Translations under genes and position numbers: made by a program
DNA from: Candidatus Nitrosocosmicus sp.
GTDB taxonomy: Archaea; Thermoproteota; Nitrososphaeria; Nitrososphaerales; Nitrososphaeraceae
DNA: 35,692 bases
NCBI GenBank assembly: GCA_025934495.1
Contig: JAICXY010000026.1
Span: 1 to 35,692 of the forward strand
Direction of reading: 5' to 3'
Shown here: in pieces, positions 18,046 to 26,812 of the stretch
How the letters are laid out: each line of letters begins with the position of its first letter
Position numbering within the stretch: position 1 is the first letter of the stretch
The notes under the pieces: model-generated
The model's database searches: none
What the model was told of the DNA's origin: nothing
Seen by the model: the letters and a program-made list of their open reading frames with translations, nothing else

Positions 18046-18740
18046 GGCTCTGTTAAGTTGAGGAGAAACCTACAGATTGAAAATGGCCCTTTTTATGGAT
18101 TCTAAAAACAGAACACCTTCACAAATTATGGGATAGGTTTATGCTTGTACTTTTTTTATATAGGTTTATCATTTAGAAATACTGCAAAAGCATTATCTTT
18201 CTTTTTTTGCATATAATAAAGATTAGTTACTTATATCTATTTGCTCCGGGGTTCAAAAATACAAGCAAAGAAAGTATCAACAGAAAATAATAAAATTGAC
18301 GGATATGTAACTGATGAAACCCAAATTAATGATGGATTTGAATTGATATGGTTTTGAGTGATCGCGGTTATTGAATCAACAAAAGATAAAGAAATCCTTT
18401 CAGTTAATATATCAGAAGAACGAAAAATGTTTGTAGTAGTAGCCGAACAATTTATTTCAAATGTTATAAAAGAGTACGGAAAGCATCCTGTTTCTATAGA
18501 CTGTGGCTTAGAGTTATCCTAAAGCAGGCAGATTCTTACAACTGGATCACCATATTCATTCCACTTATGAGAAAAGCGCTACTCAAAGAACTATGCAATA
18601 CATAAAGGATATAACAAAAGAATGTTTTGACGATTATTTTCCATACCGAAAAAAGAAATGTAAATTAAAATATGTATTAATTGTTCGAACCTATTTGTAG
18701 ATTTTCATAATAAGGAATTAAACCTTGAGTGAACAGAGCC
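18046..18740 (+). mobile_element. Decayed IS6-like insertion sequence (about 695 bp)
   Basis: The left end ggctctgttaagttgagg and the right end ccttgagtgaacagagcc are imperfect inverted repeats. Between them, plus-strand reading shows a broken DDE transposase in several frames: VTDETQINDGFELIWF, then VIKEYGKHPVSIDCG and QRTMQYIKDITK with FDDYFPYRKKKCKLK. The second catalytic Asp is still seen in SIDCG but the Glu of ERTMQYIKD is Gln. Stops and frameshifts make it inactive. No matching 8-base flanks were seen. Confidence 0.85.
18270..18680 (+). pseudogene. IS6/IS240-like DDE transposase, broken
   Basis: The remaining coding signal of the IS at 18046-18740. The DET motif is near 18317-18325, an in-frame TGA follows at about 18356, and two or more frame changes separate the three catalytic blocks. 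The N-terminal helix-turn-helix part is missing. Same family as the copies at 1-140 and 30349-31056. Confidence 0.75.
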
Positions 18741-18881
18741 GCTGTTAGCACTGTTGGTTCCGCATTCTATAGATTATCAATCTCCATACTATGTAAGATA
18801 TTCGATTTTATCTTCTATACCTGTTTCTAAATATATATTTACTATTATTTTATATTTTTTAAATTAGGAGATTGTATACCA

Positions 18882-19640
18882 TTGTCATTTACTACATTTT
18901 TTAAAATTCGGTTTATCTTTTTTTATTTAGTAGCAATAATAATAATTGCTTTTATAATCTTTTTCTGCACCAAGATATTCAGATTAATTCGTTTACCATA
19001 TATTCTAGAATATGGTGATCCTCTCTACAATGCCATAACCATGTCAATATCTTCCTTAAGATGAGCTTTGAAATCATAAGGTCAAATGCGGTAACCATCA
19101 ATCGATTATTAATAATATATTGTCTTCTTTCAGATATATATTACTCCTTATGACTTCTCTTATCCTTTGATTTTGGAATCTGTTACTCCATCCAATTATG
19201 AAAGAAAGGGACAACGGAGTATATGTTTTCACTTTACTATGGCTATAGTCCTTTTTATTATTTTATATTTTGAGATATGGAACATACATTTTTAACAACG
19301 GTTCAATCTTTTAAAATCCTCTGTGAATGTTACTCATCTAGTTGGACGAGTAAACCAAAGAGTACAGGTAAGGGAGGGACCAAAAACAAGTAGTATTAAA
19401 AATTTATTCTTTTATTTCAGGTTGGAAAGGTCAAGATGCGCCATAATTTCATCCTCCTCTTATTTTTGGACAATCTTTTATTCCATTTTAGAATATCTTT
19501 TTGAGCCTTATTTGTAATTATTACCAATTTCCTGTTTTTCAGATCATTTAATCCTCTGAAAAGCATTCATTTCCTAGAGAACAAATATATCAAATCAAAA
19601 GAGGAATATATGAAGTTGATGGAGGATGGTCATAAATCCA
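18882..19640 (+). pseudogene. Degraded membrane protein, possibly a glycosyltransferase
   Basis: A hydrophobic N-terminus starts at TTG 18882 (membrane segment about residues 11-34), then YILEYGDPLYNAITMS, which resembles the N-terminal loop of membrane glycosyltransferases (GT39/PMT-like). The frame stops at 19064. Further hydrophobic or charged fragments appear in other frames (YDFSYPLILESVTPSNYE near 19140-19200; a last fragment ending KYIKSKEEYMKLMEDG near 19590-19630). Read together they suggest a frameshifted gene. The family is a guess; the rest of this stretch (18741-18881) shows no gene. Confidence 0.35.
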
Positions 19641-19717
19641 TCTAAGCGGAATTATTCAACAAAATCTATTCAATTAAATCTTTTTTATTGATATAATTTT
19701 AAATATATTATTATACT

Positions 19718-20617
19718 ATGTATAAAAGATATAATCTATCAGACATCCAAAAAGAAGTAATAAAATTATTAGGTGATAACAATCCCATGTCAAGCACAGA
19801 AATTTCAAAAAAAATAGGAACTAATAGAATCACCATTACAAAATATCTCGATATTTTATATTTTCAAAGAATCATTAGTAAAAAGAAAATAGGTTCTGTA
19901 AATTTTTGGTTTATAAATCCTGGAATAATTGATATTGATTCAAAAGATGATAGTTATATTGATTTGCAACAAAAATTACTAATGTCTCTAATAAAAGGTG
20001 AAAAAGAAATATTAGAAAATACAATTTTAAGCATCATTAATAAAAGAATTAATTTAAAGAAAATTATTATAGATATTTGCTTTCCAGTTCTTAATACTCT
20101 TTTTGAACTTCACAATAGAGGAAAAATAGGAAAAACTGAAAAAATTCATCAAATTACAAATTTAACAGAGGCAATAAATCTTTTAAAGAACGATATTAAA
20201 GATAATGAAAATATTATAAAGAGAAATTCTTTGCTTATTATCGTTTCAGGCGATGATGATTCGATACCGATATCTAATATGATAAATACTTATGCAAAAA
20301 AAATCAGGATTAATTCTATATTGATAGGAAATGTTGAAAGATATATCGATCCCTTTTTCGACATTGATTTTCAAAGATACATAACTAAATTATCAAATAA
20401 GAATAAAGAGAAAGTATATGTTTGCATATGTTCTTTTAATGAAATGTCATTAAGATTTTTATCTTCGGCTCTTGATGAAATGGAATTTAAAGAGAATGTT
20501 CAAACAATAATTTTTTCTAAGGAAACTATCAAAGAAAAAACTGAAAATATATTTAAAAAAAATATCATAAGCAATTTTGGAATACTTATTGAAACAATCG
20601 AGAAGGAGGTAAAGTAA
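19718..20617 (+). CDS. Winged-helix regulator with B12-sensor-like C-terminal half
   Basis: 299 aa. Residues about 8-65 are a winged HTH (SSTEISKKIGTNRITITKYLDIL). Residues about 88-155 form helices resembling the B12-binding cap domain, and about 170-290 form alternating beta/alpha segments (LLIIVSGDDDSIPISNMI..., VYVCICSFNEMSLRFL, TIIFSKETI) of a Rossmann-like type. The usual DxHxxG cobalamin-ligand motif is absent. The layout recalls CarH/LitR photosensors, but the His ligand is not visible, so ligand binding is uncertain. It is convergent with a B12-type radical SAM gene (15 bases between stops), which might be linked in function. I do not recognise a named homologue. Confidence 0.6.
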   Translation: MYKRYNLSDIQKEVIKLLGDNNPMSSTEISKKIGTNRITITKYLDILYFQRIISKKKIGSVNFWFINPGIIDIDSKDDSYIDLQQKLLMSLIKGEKEILENTILSIINKRINLKKIIIDICFPVLNTLFELHNRGKIGKTEKIHQITNLTEAINLLKNDIKDNENIIKRNSLLIIVSGDDDSIPISNMINTYAKKIRINSILIGNVERYIDPFFDIDFQRYITKLSNKNKEKVYVCICSFNEMSLRFLSSALDEMEFKENVQTIIFSKETIKEKTENIFKKNIISNFGILIETIEKEVK

Positions 20618-20631
20618 ATATTGAATGATAA

Positions 20632-22356
20632 TCAGGCATATTGTGCTTTGATTTTTTCAATCACTCTCTCATGTTCTGGGCTTTTTCTTCTAGCATATTT
20701 CTCCATAGCATTCAAAGGTACACCTCCTAATGTCTTTGCCAAGGAGGCAAAGAAGAATTTTTTAATTGGATCATTTTGCCCTACTTTAGACATAAATTTA
20801 TGAATAGCATATTTGAAATTGTGTTGCCATGTCTTATACATTACTCCCAATTTTGCCGGATCCATAGTATTACCAATATCAAAAAATTCAGATTTCTCAA
20901 GCAAACCAATTGGAACAAAGGTTAATGGAGTAACTGTAAATTTCGAATCGGGTTGTTCTTTTTCCAATTGATGAATTAATTGAATTGTTTCCCAACTATC
21001 ATCCGCACTTTCATCATTATCTAAACCCATAATCAAAGTAAATGCAGGTACCCAATAATATTCATTGAGTGTTTTTACTCCTTCTTTAACTACCCAATGC
21101 CACTCAGAAGGTTTGAAAGGTGCAAGTTTTCTATCTGCATATTTACCAATCAATCTAATACTACCAGTTTCTAAACCACATTGAACACCAATGTGATTTC
21201 TTGGACCTGATTTTATTATCTTGGATAAGCTAGGAATAAGTTTTTCATCTGCAATAGCACCCGCAAGGGTTCCATGTGTAGGATTTGTATGCTCAACACC
21301 TGTTTCCATGATTCCTTTGAATAATTCTTCAAGAGCTTCTCGGTTAGGTTGCATATTTTTAGTTGTTCGAGGATTTAATCCATATACAAAAATATCATCA
21401 CTTTGAATCCAAGCATTTTTTAAACCACCATATTTTATATTAATTTCAATTTCCTTTTGAACTTTTTCAACAGGGTAATATCTCAATGGTCTTAGCGTTA
21501 CATCACAAAATTTACAACCTCTACCACATCCCCTCATAACTTCTATCATTCCATGCATACTCGGATTAACAATATTGGGTATTTCATCAACAACAGGTTC
21601 ATCTGAATAATGAAGGAATCGTCCATGATATTTTCTACCATTTCTATTGAATTCTTTAACTTCCACCTTGAATTTTGATTTTTTAAAAGGATTTGCGGTT
21701 TCCAATTCGTTATTTATTACAGCGTCAAAAAAGCTTCTACCGGCTCCATCTATTTCTGGCCCGATCCCGCCCAAGTCCCCCTCTAATATTGCATATAAAC
21801 CATATTCTTCAATTTTTGCAGGATCGTAATTATATTGCCATGTACCTGACGCTCCAACAACCACTTTGGCCTTACTATTATTCTTTTGTTTTGCTGCGTT
21901 AATTTTAAGATGTAATTCCCTATTATAAAATTCATCATAAGACATTTGTTTACGCCCATAGGTAAATGTCATAGTGACTGGTCCCATACCCAATGGATCC
22001 ATTTCATATGTTCCTATGAATTCGGTTTCTGGCCCAATAAATTTGTCTACATAGTCAGGATGAGCCACTACTACATCTTCTTCCGAATATCCATCCCGTA
22101 ATAAAGAAGATTCAACCTTTCTTAAGCCATAAGGAGCATAATTTGCCCTCCCATTTACATGACCGATTGGATTACATATAAAATCAAAGAGCAATTTAGG
22201 AGTTACTTGCTTACCCAGGACTTTATACCAAAAGGAATCGTGACTACGGCTTTCATCCAGTGCTGGCGCGCAACCAAAAAAGGATGCTAGCGAGATTCCT
22301 CTGTAGGGAGACATTAACGTTCGATCAGCAGTCAAAACAACTTTGGGATATTTCAT
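20632..22356 (-). CDS. B12-binding-type radical SAM protein
   Basis: 574 aa. The N-terminal about 260 residues form a B12-binding-like region (MKYPKVVLTADRTLMSPYRGISLASFFGCAP...). The radical SAM core begins with Cys277, Cys281 and Cys284 in the CxxxCxxC motif (CGRGCKFC), which binds the 4Fe-4S cluster, and continues to about 500. It probably carries out a radical methylation or C-C bond reaction. The organisation resembles GDGT ring synthase-like (Grs) archaeal enzymes that act on membrane lipids, and Thaumarchaeota make cyclised tetraethers, but the match is not proven here. Other B12-radical SAM families cannot be excluded. Single gene, convergent with the regulator at 19718. Confidence 0.72.
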   Translation of the reverse strand: MKYPKVVLTADRTLMSPYRGISLASFFGCAPALDESRSHDSFWYKVLGKQVTPKLLFDFICNPIGHVNGRANYAPYGLRKVESSLLRDGYSEEDVVVAHPDYVDKFIGPETEFIGTYEMDPLGMGPVTMTFTYGRKQMSYDEFYNRELHLKINAAKQKNNSKAKVVVGASGTWQYNYDPAKIEEYGLYAILEGDLGGIGPEIDGAGRSFFDAVINNELETANPFKKSKFKVEVKEFNRNGRKYHGRFLHYSDEPVVDEIPNIVNPSMHGMIEVMRGCGRGCKFCDVTLRPLRYYPVEKVQKEIEINIKYGGLKNAWIQSDDIFVYGLNPRTTKNMQPNREALEELFKGIMETGVEHTNPTHGTLAGAIADEKLIPSLSKIIKSGPRNHIGVQCGLETGSIRLIGKYADRKLAPFKPSEWHWVVKEGVKTLNEYYWVPAFTLIMGLDNDESADDSWETIQLIHQLEKEQPDSKFTVTPLTFVPIGLLEKSEFFDIGNTMDPAKLGVMYKTWQHNFKYAIHKFMSKVGQNDPIKKFFFASLAKTLGGVPLNAMEKYARRKSPEHERVIEKIKAQYA

Positions 22357-22466
22357 ATTAATCGTAATCTTAGAATAGAGGAATCAAAAAAGATAATTAA
22401 AGGTTTCTTATTTGTAAAAGATTCTATAATAATTTCAAATAAATAGCATCATTGAATAAAAAATGA

Positions 22467-22634
22467 TTATTTTTTTGCACCCAAAGTTCTATTTTTTAAT
22501 CGCATTTGACTTCCATGACACTTTCTGCATCTTTCAGATCCAATAGGATTTTTTGCTCCACATTTGAAACAGATCTTAAAAAAGAGGCGTCTTTTTTGAG
22601 CAATTTGCTTTTTTATAACATCAGTTATAGGCAT
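22467..22634 (-). CDS. rpl40e: Ribosomal protein L40e
   Basis: 55 aa, small enough to be missed by gene finders. MPITDVIKKQ opens the protein, and four cysteines (CFKC and CRKC at about 22/25 and 36/39) form the L40e zinc ribbon, followed by a basic tail (MRLKNRTLGAKK). It sits in the large ribosomal subunit. Divergent from the small gene at 22748. Confidence 0.92.
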   Translation of the reverse strand: MPITDVIKKQIAQKRRLFFKICFKCGAKNPIGSERCRKCHGSQMRLKNRTLGAKK

Positions 22635-22747
22635 ATAATTTTAAAAAAGACATACACATTTTTATCTTTCTATTTATTCTGCATATATAAGGAAGCCAAA
22701 TAATAGAAAATTTTTTTAATGATAAGGAGATTAATTCTTACAATCTA

Positions 22748-23053
22748 ATGGTAGATTTTTTTGAGATTGACAGACTTTTAGAAGATTTGGCAGGGATCTA
22801 TTCAACACAATGCGCTGTTTCTTGGTTGAAAGTAAATAAAAATAAAAAACCAACTAAATCAGAATTTAGAATATTGGTAACGGATTTTATGAAAGATTTT
22901 GAAAACAGTTTGCTAAAATTTCCTGATACTGATGATGGTACTTATTTTAAAAACTATTCTCGAGATCTGCTAGAAAAACAAATACAATTTGTATTAGACG
23001 GAAAAAATAAAGAAGTAGAAAAACGATACAGATACTATGCAGAATATAATTAA
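22748..23053 (+). CDS. Conserved small hypothetical protein
   Basis: 101 aa, acidic and basic residues mixed, no membrane segment and no motif I can name. Helical character is likely (IDRLLEDLAGIYSTQCAVSWL, then DFMKDFENSLLKF). ATG 22748 follows a short leader with the L40e gene divergent upstream. Real coding is supported by open length and neighbour spacing; function unknown. Confidence 0.6.
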   Translation: MVDFFEIDRLLEDLAGIYSTQCAVSWLKVNKNKKPTKSEFRILVTDFMKDFENSLLKFPDTDDGTYFKNYSRDLLEKQIQFVLDGKNKEVEKRYRYYAEYN

Positions 23054-23214
23054 ATCCTTTCCAATTCGTATAATATAATTGATAATATTTAGAAATTAAT
23101 TCCTTATTGCAAAACCATGAAATAGATATAACCTATTCTTTGTTATATTCCTATGTGTTATTTTTATAAAAGAAATCTCAAACTTTTAGTTTTGTATTAT
23201 TTTACAGATCCTTT

Positions 23215-23382
23215 TAAATACTTAATATATTATTGCAAATAACAATGGAATTACTATTAAATATTCTCTTTCTACATAGCCTCCAAAGCCATAGTAATTC
23301 AGAGCCTGGTTTATAGCCGCTTCATCAATGATATATCCCCTGATACTTCTCTCCAATCTCTTTGGTTTGTACTTTTGATCTG
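23215..23382 (-). pseudogene. IS6-like transposase fragment
   Basis: Minus-strand reading gives KYKPKRLERSIRGYIIDEAAI, then after a one-frame shift KPGSELLWLW. These align with the first catalytic block of the other IS copies (DETxIKVGSEYIWLW). It is cut off at the MITE boundary at 23383 and has no terminal repeats. Confidence 0.6.
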
Positions 23383-23522
23383 CTTTGTTGCATGATTATT
23401 TTAATCGTTATTTGTTAACGTTTTGTTGATAGATCATAACGGAAATAGTGAAATTATGTTATTGTATTAACTAAGATATAGTTTTTAGCTAACTGTTTTT
23501 CGAATCGTGCAACAAAACAAAG
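23383..23522. mobile_element. MITE-like element, copy A
   Basis: About 140 bp, no ORF. Near-matching terminal inverted repeats: tttgttgcatgatt at the left and aatcgtgcaacaaa at the right. A second copy, diverged but alignable along its length (for example gaaatagtgaaa and gctaactgttttt), is at 27549-27686. Confidence 0.7.
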
Positions 23523-23859
23523 AATAATAGGTGTAGAACCATTGATAAAACATACCAAATCTGGATTTAGATTAGATCCATTGCCAGTAGAAGGATTTCA
23601 GTCTGTATTTGCAATTGTACTATTATCTGGACTACTTTATCAGAAATGATATACTATAAGTGTAAGAAGAATTTATCTACCCAAACTCAATAAGCATATA
23701 CTAGAGCCTAGGTACAAGGTAATAGGTTAAAGATAAAAGATGTGGAATTAAGGTCATACCTTACATAACTAGATAATATTTTATACAACTGTTAACAATA
23801 TTTTGGAAATGCAGGAAACATTTTAAATATAATGTTTTTATTAATATTGATGAGAAACA

Positions 23860-24162
23860 GTGATAGATAATAACAAGCAATTTTTATCACAGCAATTATT
23901 ATGGATAGGAATTTCGCTAGGAATAAGTTTGACAATTTCTTTCTTGATACCTTTCCCTTTCTCATTACCAATAATTATAATTGTTTTCATAATGCTAAGT
24001 TATTACATAAGAAACAGAGCCATGAAGAAAATGGGAATGACCGGCTCGGTTTTTGGTGGTTCAGGAAGCTCTATTAGTTATTATTGCATGAGTTGCGGAA
24101 CAAAACATGACCAATCATCATGTCCAAGATGCGGTTCTAAAATGAAAAGAGTAGGTTCGTAA
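23860..24162 (+). CDS. Two-helix membrane protein with C-terminal zinc ribbon
   Basis: 100 aa from a GTG start (23860). Two hydrophobic segments (about 13-30 and 34-49), then a Gly/Ser linker and a zinc ribbon with Cys76, Cys79, Cys88 and Cys91 (CMSCG...CPRCG). The ribbon likely faces the cytoplasm after two crossings (inferred). Function unknown. It starts a run of plus-strand genes that leads to dnaG. Confidence 0.65.
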   Translation: MIDNNKQFLSQQLLWIGISLGISLTISFLIPFPFSLPIIIIVFIMLSYYIRNRAMKKMGMTGSVFGGSGSSISYYCMSCGTKHDQSSCPRCGSKMKRVGS

Positions 24163-24177
24163 TATTTTTGCGATTTA

Positions 24178-24573
24178 ATGAAGATAGAGAATAAACAAGC
24201 TACGATTAAAAACATAGATGATTTTATTCTTTCTTTAAATGACGAATCCACAAGAAATTCTATTGTGATTGTAGAAGGAAAGAAAGATGTAGAAGCATTA
24301 TATTATTTGGGATACATAGGGAAAATCAAAGCATATCATCATTTTAGAGGCACAACTAATTTTATAGATCGCTGTGCAATGAATTATAATAAATTAATTT
24401 TGCTTTTAGATTCAGATAAAAAAGGTAATGCAATAACAAAAAAAATATTATCTCAGTTAAATGGAAAAATCATAGATTTAAATTACAAAAAAAAATTACT
24501 AAAGATAACTGGCGGAAGAATAAAAAAAATTGAAGAGATAAAATCATTCTATAACTACATATCAGAAAAATAG
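24178..24573 (+). CDS. Small TOPRIM-domain protein
   Basis: 131 aa, a stand-alone TOPRIM domain. VEGKKDVEAL (Glu33) and LLLDSDKKG (Asp78, Asp80) are the catalytic metal-binding motifs. Related archaeal proteins are RNase M5- or primase-like and could act on RNA or DNA; activity is not predictable from sequence. It begins 15 bases after the zinc-ribbon gene and precedes dnaG, another TOPRIM protein. Confidence 0.8.
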   Translation: MKIENKQATIKNIDDFILSLNDESTRNSIVIVEGKKDVEALYYLGYIGKIKAYHHFRGTTNFIDRCAMNYNKLILLLDSDKKGNAITKKILSQLNGKIIDLNYKKKLLKITGGRIKKIEEIKSFYNYISEK

Positions 24574-24711
24574 AAATCAAATGTCAAGTATTCAAATAAG
24601 TATTATAATAAGAAAGATAAAATCATTTAAAAAATAAAAAGATTAATGAGGGTATTCTATATATTAAATAATAATCATCTAAATATGATAAATAAAATTA
24701 ACAACGAGGTT

Positions 24712-26058
24712 ATGAAGATACCAAATACAGGTATTGTAAAGTATCATGTCAAATTAAAATTTGAGGTAGACGGATTAGTCGAAAAGGCAGATATTATTGG
24801 CGCTATTTTTGGTCAAACAGAGGGTCTTTTGGGTCCTGAAATGAATCTAAACGAATTACAAAAAGTATCAAAGGTTGGAAGAATCGAAGTAAATGTAGAC
24901 TCCAAATCTAATTCTGCTAGAGGTGATGCATTAATACCTATGAGTACAGATATATCAACCGCAGCACTAATAGCTGCAGCGATTGAAAGTATTGACAAAG
25001 TTGGACCTTTTCAAGCAAAGTTTTCATTGATAGGTATTGATGACATACGCGCAATTAAGAAGAAAATAATAGTAGATCGAGCAAAAAAAATTGTCCAAGA
25101 ATGGGCAACAAAAACAATAAGCGAAGGAGAAGAAATGCTAAAGGATGTATATGATGCAAGTAAGCCAGGCAGACTCACAACATTTGGAAAAGCTCAGTTA
25201 GCATGCGGAGTTGGAGTATATGATTCAGAATGGATTATTTTAGTTGAAGGTAGAGCAGATGTAATTAATTTACTCAGAGCAGGATATGATAACGCCATTG
25301 CTATTGAAGGAGCAAAAATAGATGAAACCATTTTAAAACTTACACAAGGAAAAAAGATTATCGCTTTTATAGATGGGGATAGAGCGGGTGACTTGATTTT
25401 AAAAGAATTACAAGGACTAGTAAAAATAGATAAAGTATATCGGGCACCTACAGGTAGAGAAGTAGAAGAATGTACTCCTTTAGAGATTTCCGAAATATTA
25501 AAGGATGTACAAGAGTATATTAAAAATATTAATGTTTATAAGCCACAGATAGAGAGCCAAATACAAACAAAAAACAATTTACTGAACCCACAGGTTCAAA
25601 GTCAAATAAATACGGTTAATATGGATAAAGACAACATCAACAAACCTCAAAGCAAAGGATTAATTGATTCAAATATCAATATAGATAGCAATTATTCATC
25701 CACAGAGAAAGATCATTCGCATATAGAAGAAGATAAAGAGATTGTTTCTACAATTAAACAAATATTTCCACAAATAAATGAAACATTAGAAGCTATAATT
25801 TTTGACAAATCATTAAAATCAATGATAAAAGTACCTGTGTCAGATATTGTAAAAAAAGTATCTGATGCTCATGGAGGTAAATTACTAATTCTAGATGGAA
25901 TAATAACACAAAGGTTGGTAGAAGCAGCTAATAAAGCAGGTATACAATACATTATAGGCCATAGGACGAGCAATTTAAAAAAACCTGTTACAAATATCCA
26001 AATACAAACATTTTCTGATATTGGTTTAATTAAACAAAATAATAATAATAATGGATAA
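24712..26058 (+). CDS. dnaG: Archaeal DnaG-type primase
   Basis: 448 aa from ATG 24712. The frame is open from 24646, but gaggt about 8 bases before 24712 and the family start (about 15 residues before the IGAIFGQTEGLLG motif) favour the inner Met. The N-terminal domain carries IGAIFGQTEGLLGPE, and a TOPRIM domain follows with ILVEGRADV and FIDGDRAGD. A low-complexity Q/N-rich linker (about 275-350) leads to a C-terminal region with SDAHGGKLLILDG. Archaeal DnaG is linked to the exosome and to RNA metabolism as well as primer synthesis. Its stop overlaps the ribK start by 8 bases. Confidence 0.95.
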   Translation: MKIPNTGIVKYHVKLKFEVDGLVEKADIIGAIFGQTEGLLGPEMNLNELQKVSKVGRIEVNVDSKSNSARGDALIPMSTDISTAALIAAAIESIDKVGPFQAKFSLIGIDDIRAIKKKIIVDRAKKIVQEWATKTISEGEEMLKDVYDASKPGRLTTFGKAQLACGVGVYDSEWIILVEGRADVINLLRAGYDNAIAIEGAKIDETILKLTQGKKIIAFIDGDRAGDLILKELQGLVKIDKVYRAPTGREVEECTPLEISEILKDVQEYIKNINVYKPQIESQIQTKNNLLNPQVQSQINTVNMDKDNINKPQSKGLIDSNINIDSNYSSTEKDHSHIEEDKEIVSTIKQIFPQINETLEAIIFDKSLKSMIKVPVSDIVKKVSDAHGGKLLILDGIITQRLVEAANKAGIQYIIGHRTSNLKKPVTNIQIQTFSDIGLIKQNNNNNG

Positions 26059-26812
26059 GAACATAAATTATTTTCATTTTTTAATTCTTATCCATTTACT
26101 CGCTGTAGGAGCCAAAGAAATTCCTATAGAAATTACAAGTGGTCAGCTTAGCAAAATAATCAATCGATCTCAACAAACGACTGCAAAGGTTTTAATCGAA
26201 TTAGAGGAGAGTAATTTAATTGAAAGAATTAAAAATAATAAAAAATTTAAAGTAAAAGTAACCCTAGAGGGATATGAAATAATAAAAGAGTTACAAGAAA
26301 CGATAAAAATATCCTTAGATAATTCTAAAATGAAAATGGCAATATTTAAAGGTAAAATAGTTTCTGGTATGGGCGAAGGTTCATACTACATGTCCTTAAA
26401 TGGATATAGAAAACAATTTAAAGAGAAACTAGGATATGAGCCATTTCCAGGCACTTTGAATTTAAAATTAGAAGATAAAATATATATGGATAAAAAAAGA
26501 GAAATAACAAATTATCCTTCAATATATATTCATGGTTTCAAAGACGAAAATAGAACATTTGGATGGGTTAAATGTTACCCCGCAATTTTGACTCCAGAAA
26601 TAGAAAAATATAAAAGAAATATTAAAAACATTGATAAAAAAATAAAAGAAAATAAAGAGATTAAACTCGATTCGGCAATTCTATTGTTAGAAAGAACTCA
26701 TCATGATAATAGCTTAATGGAAATAATTTCACCACATTGCATAAAAGAAACTGCAAATTTGAAAAATGGAGACGTTGTGACAATAGAATTAAAAGAATTA
26801 AAAGGGCGTTAA
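26051..26812 (+). CDS. ribK: CTP-dependent riboflavin kinase with N-terminal HTH
   Basis: 253 aa. Residues about 5-80 form a winged HTH (LSKIINRSQQTTAKVLIELEESNLIERI), which may regulate transcription. From about 95 the archaeal kinase core shows GKIVSGMGEGSYYMSLNGY, YEPFPGTLNL and LLLERTHH, matching the CTP-using enzyme that makes FMN. ATG 26051 lies inside the end of dnaG (8-base overlap). The stop shares a TTAA with the ribL stop on the other strand. Confidence 0.93.
   Translation: MDKNINYFHFLILIHLLAVGAKEIPIEITSGQLSKIINRSQQTTAKVLIELEESNLIERIKNNKKFKVKVTLEGYEIIKELQETIKISLDNSKMKMAIFKGKIVSGMGEGSYYMSLNGYRKQFKEKLGYEPFPGTLNLKLEDKIYMDKKREITNYPSIYIHGFKDENRTFGWVKCYPAILTPEIEKYKRNIKNIDKKIKENKEIKLDSAILLLERTHHDNSLMEIISPHCIKETANLKNGDVVTIELKELKGR

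Larger units (their letters stand above)
23054..23859. other. Non-coding stretch with mobile remnants
   Basis: No intact gene is visible here. It holds a minus-strand transposase fragment (23215-23382), a MITE-like element (23383-23522), and a short plus-strand fragment at about 23521-23649 reading KHTKSGFRLDPLPVEGFQ...LLYQK that ends in TGA. The last 200 bases (23660-23859) show no recognisable feature other than the leader of the next gene. Confidence 0.6.

Noticed and set aside
19323-19517. Open frame of 64 codons
   Set aside because: No family features and no start context; lies in the degraded region and looks like chance.
23521-23649. Fragment KHTKSGFRLDPLPVEGFQ followed by a hydrophobic tail
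   Set aside because: Looks like the end of a protein but I could not name the family, so it is only mentioned within the non-coding stretch.
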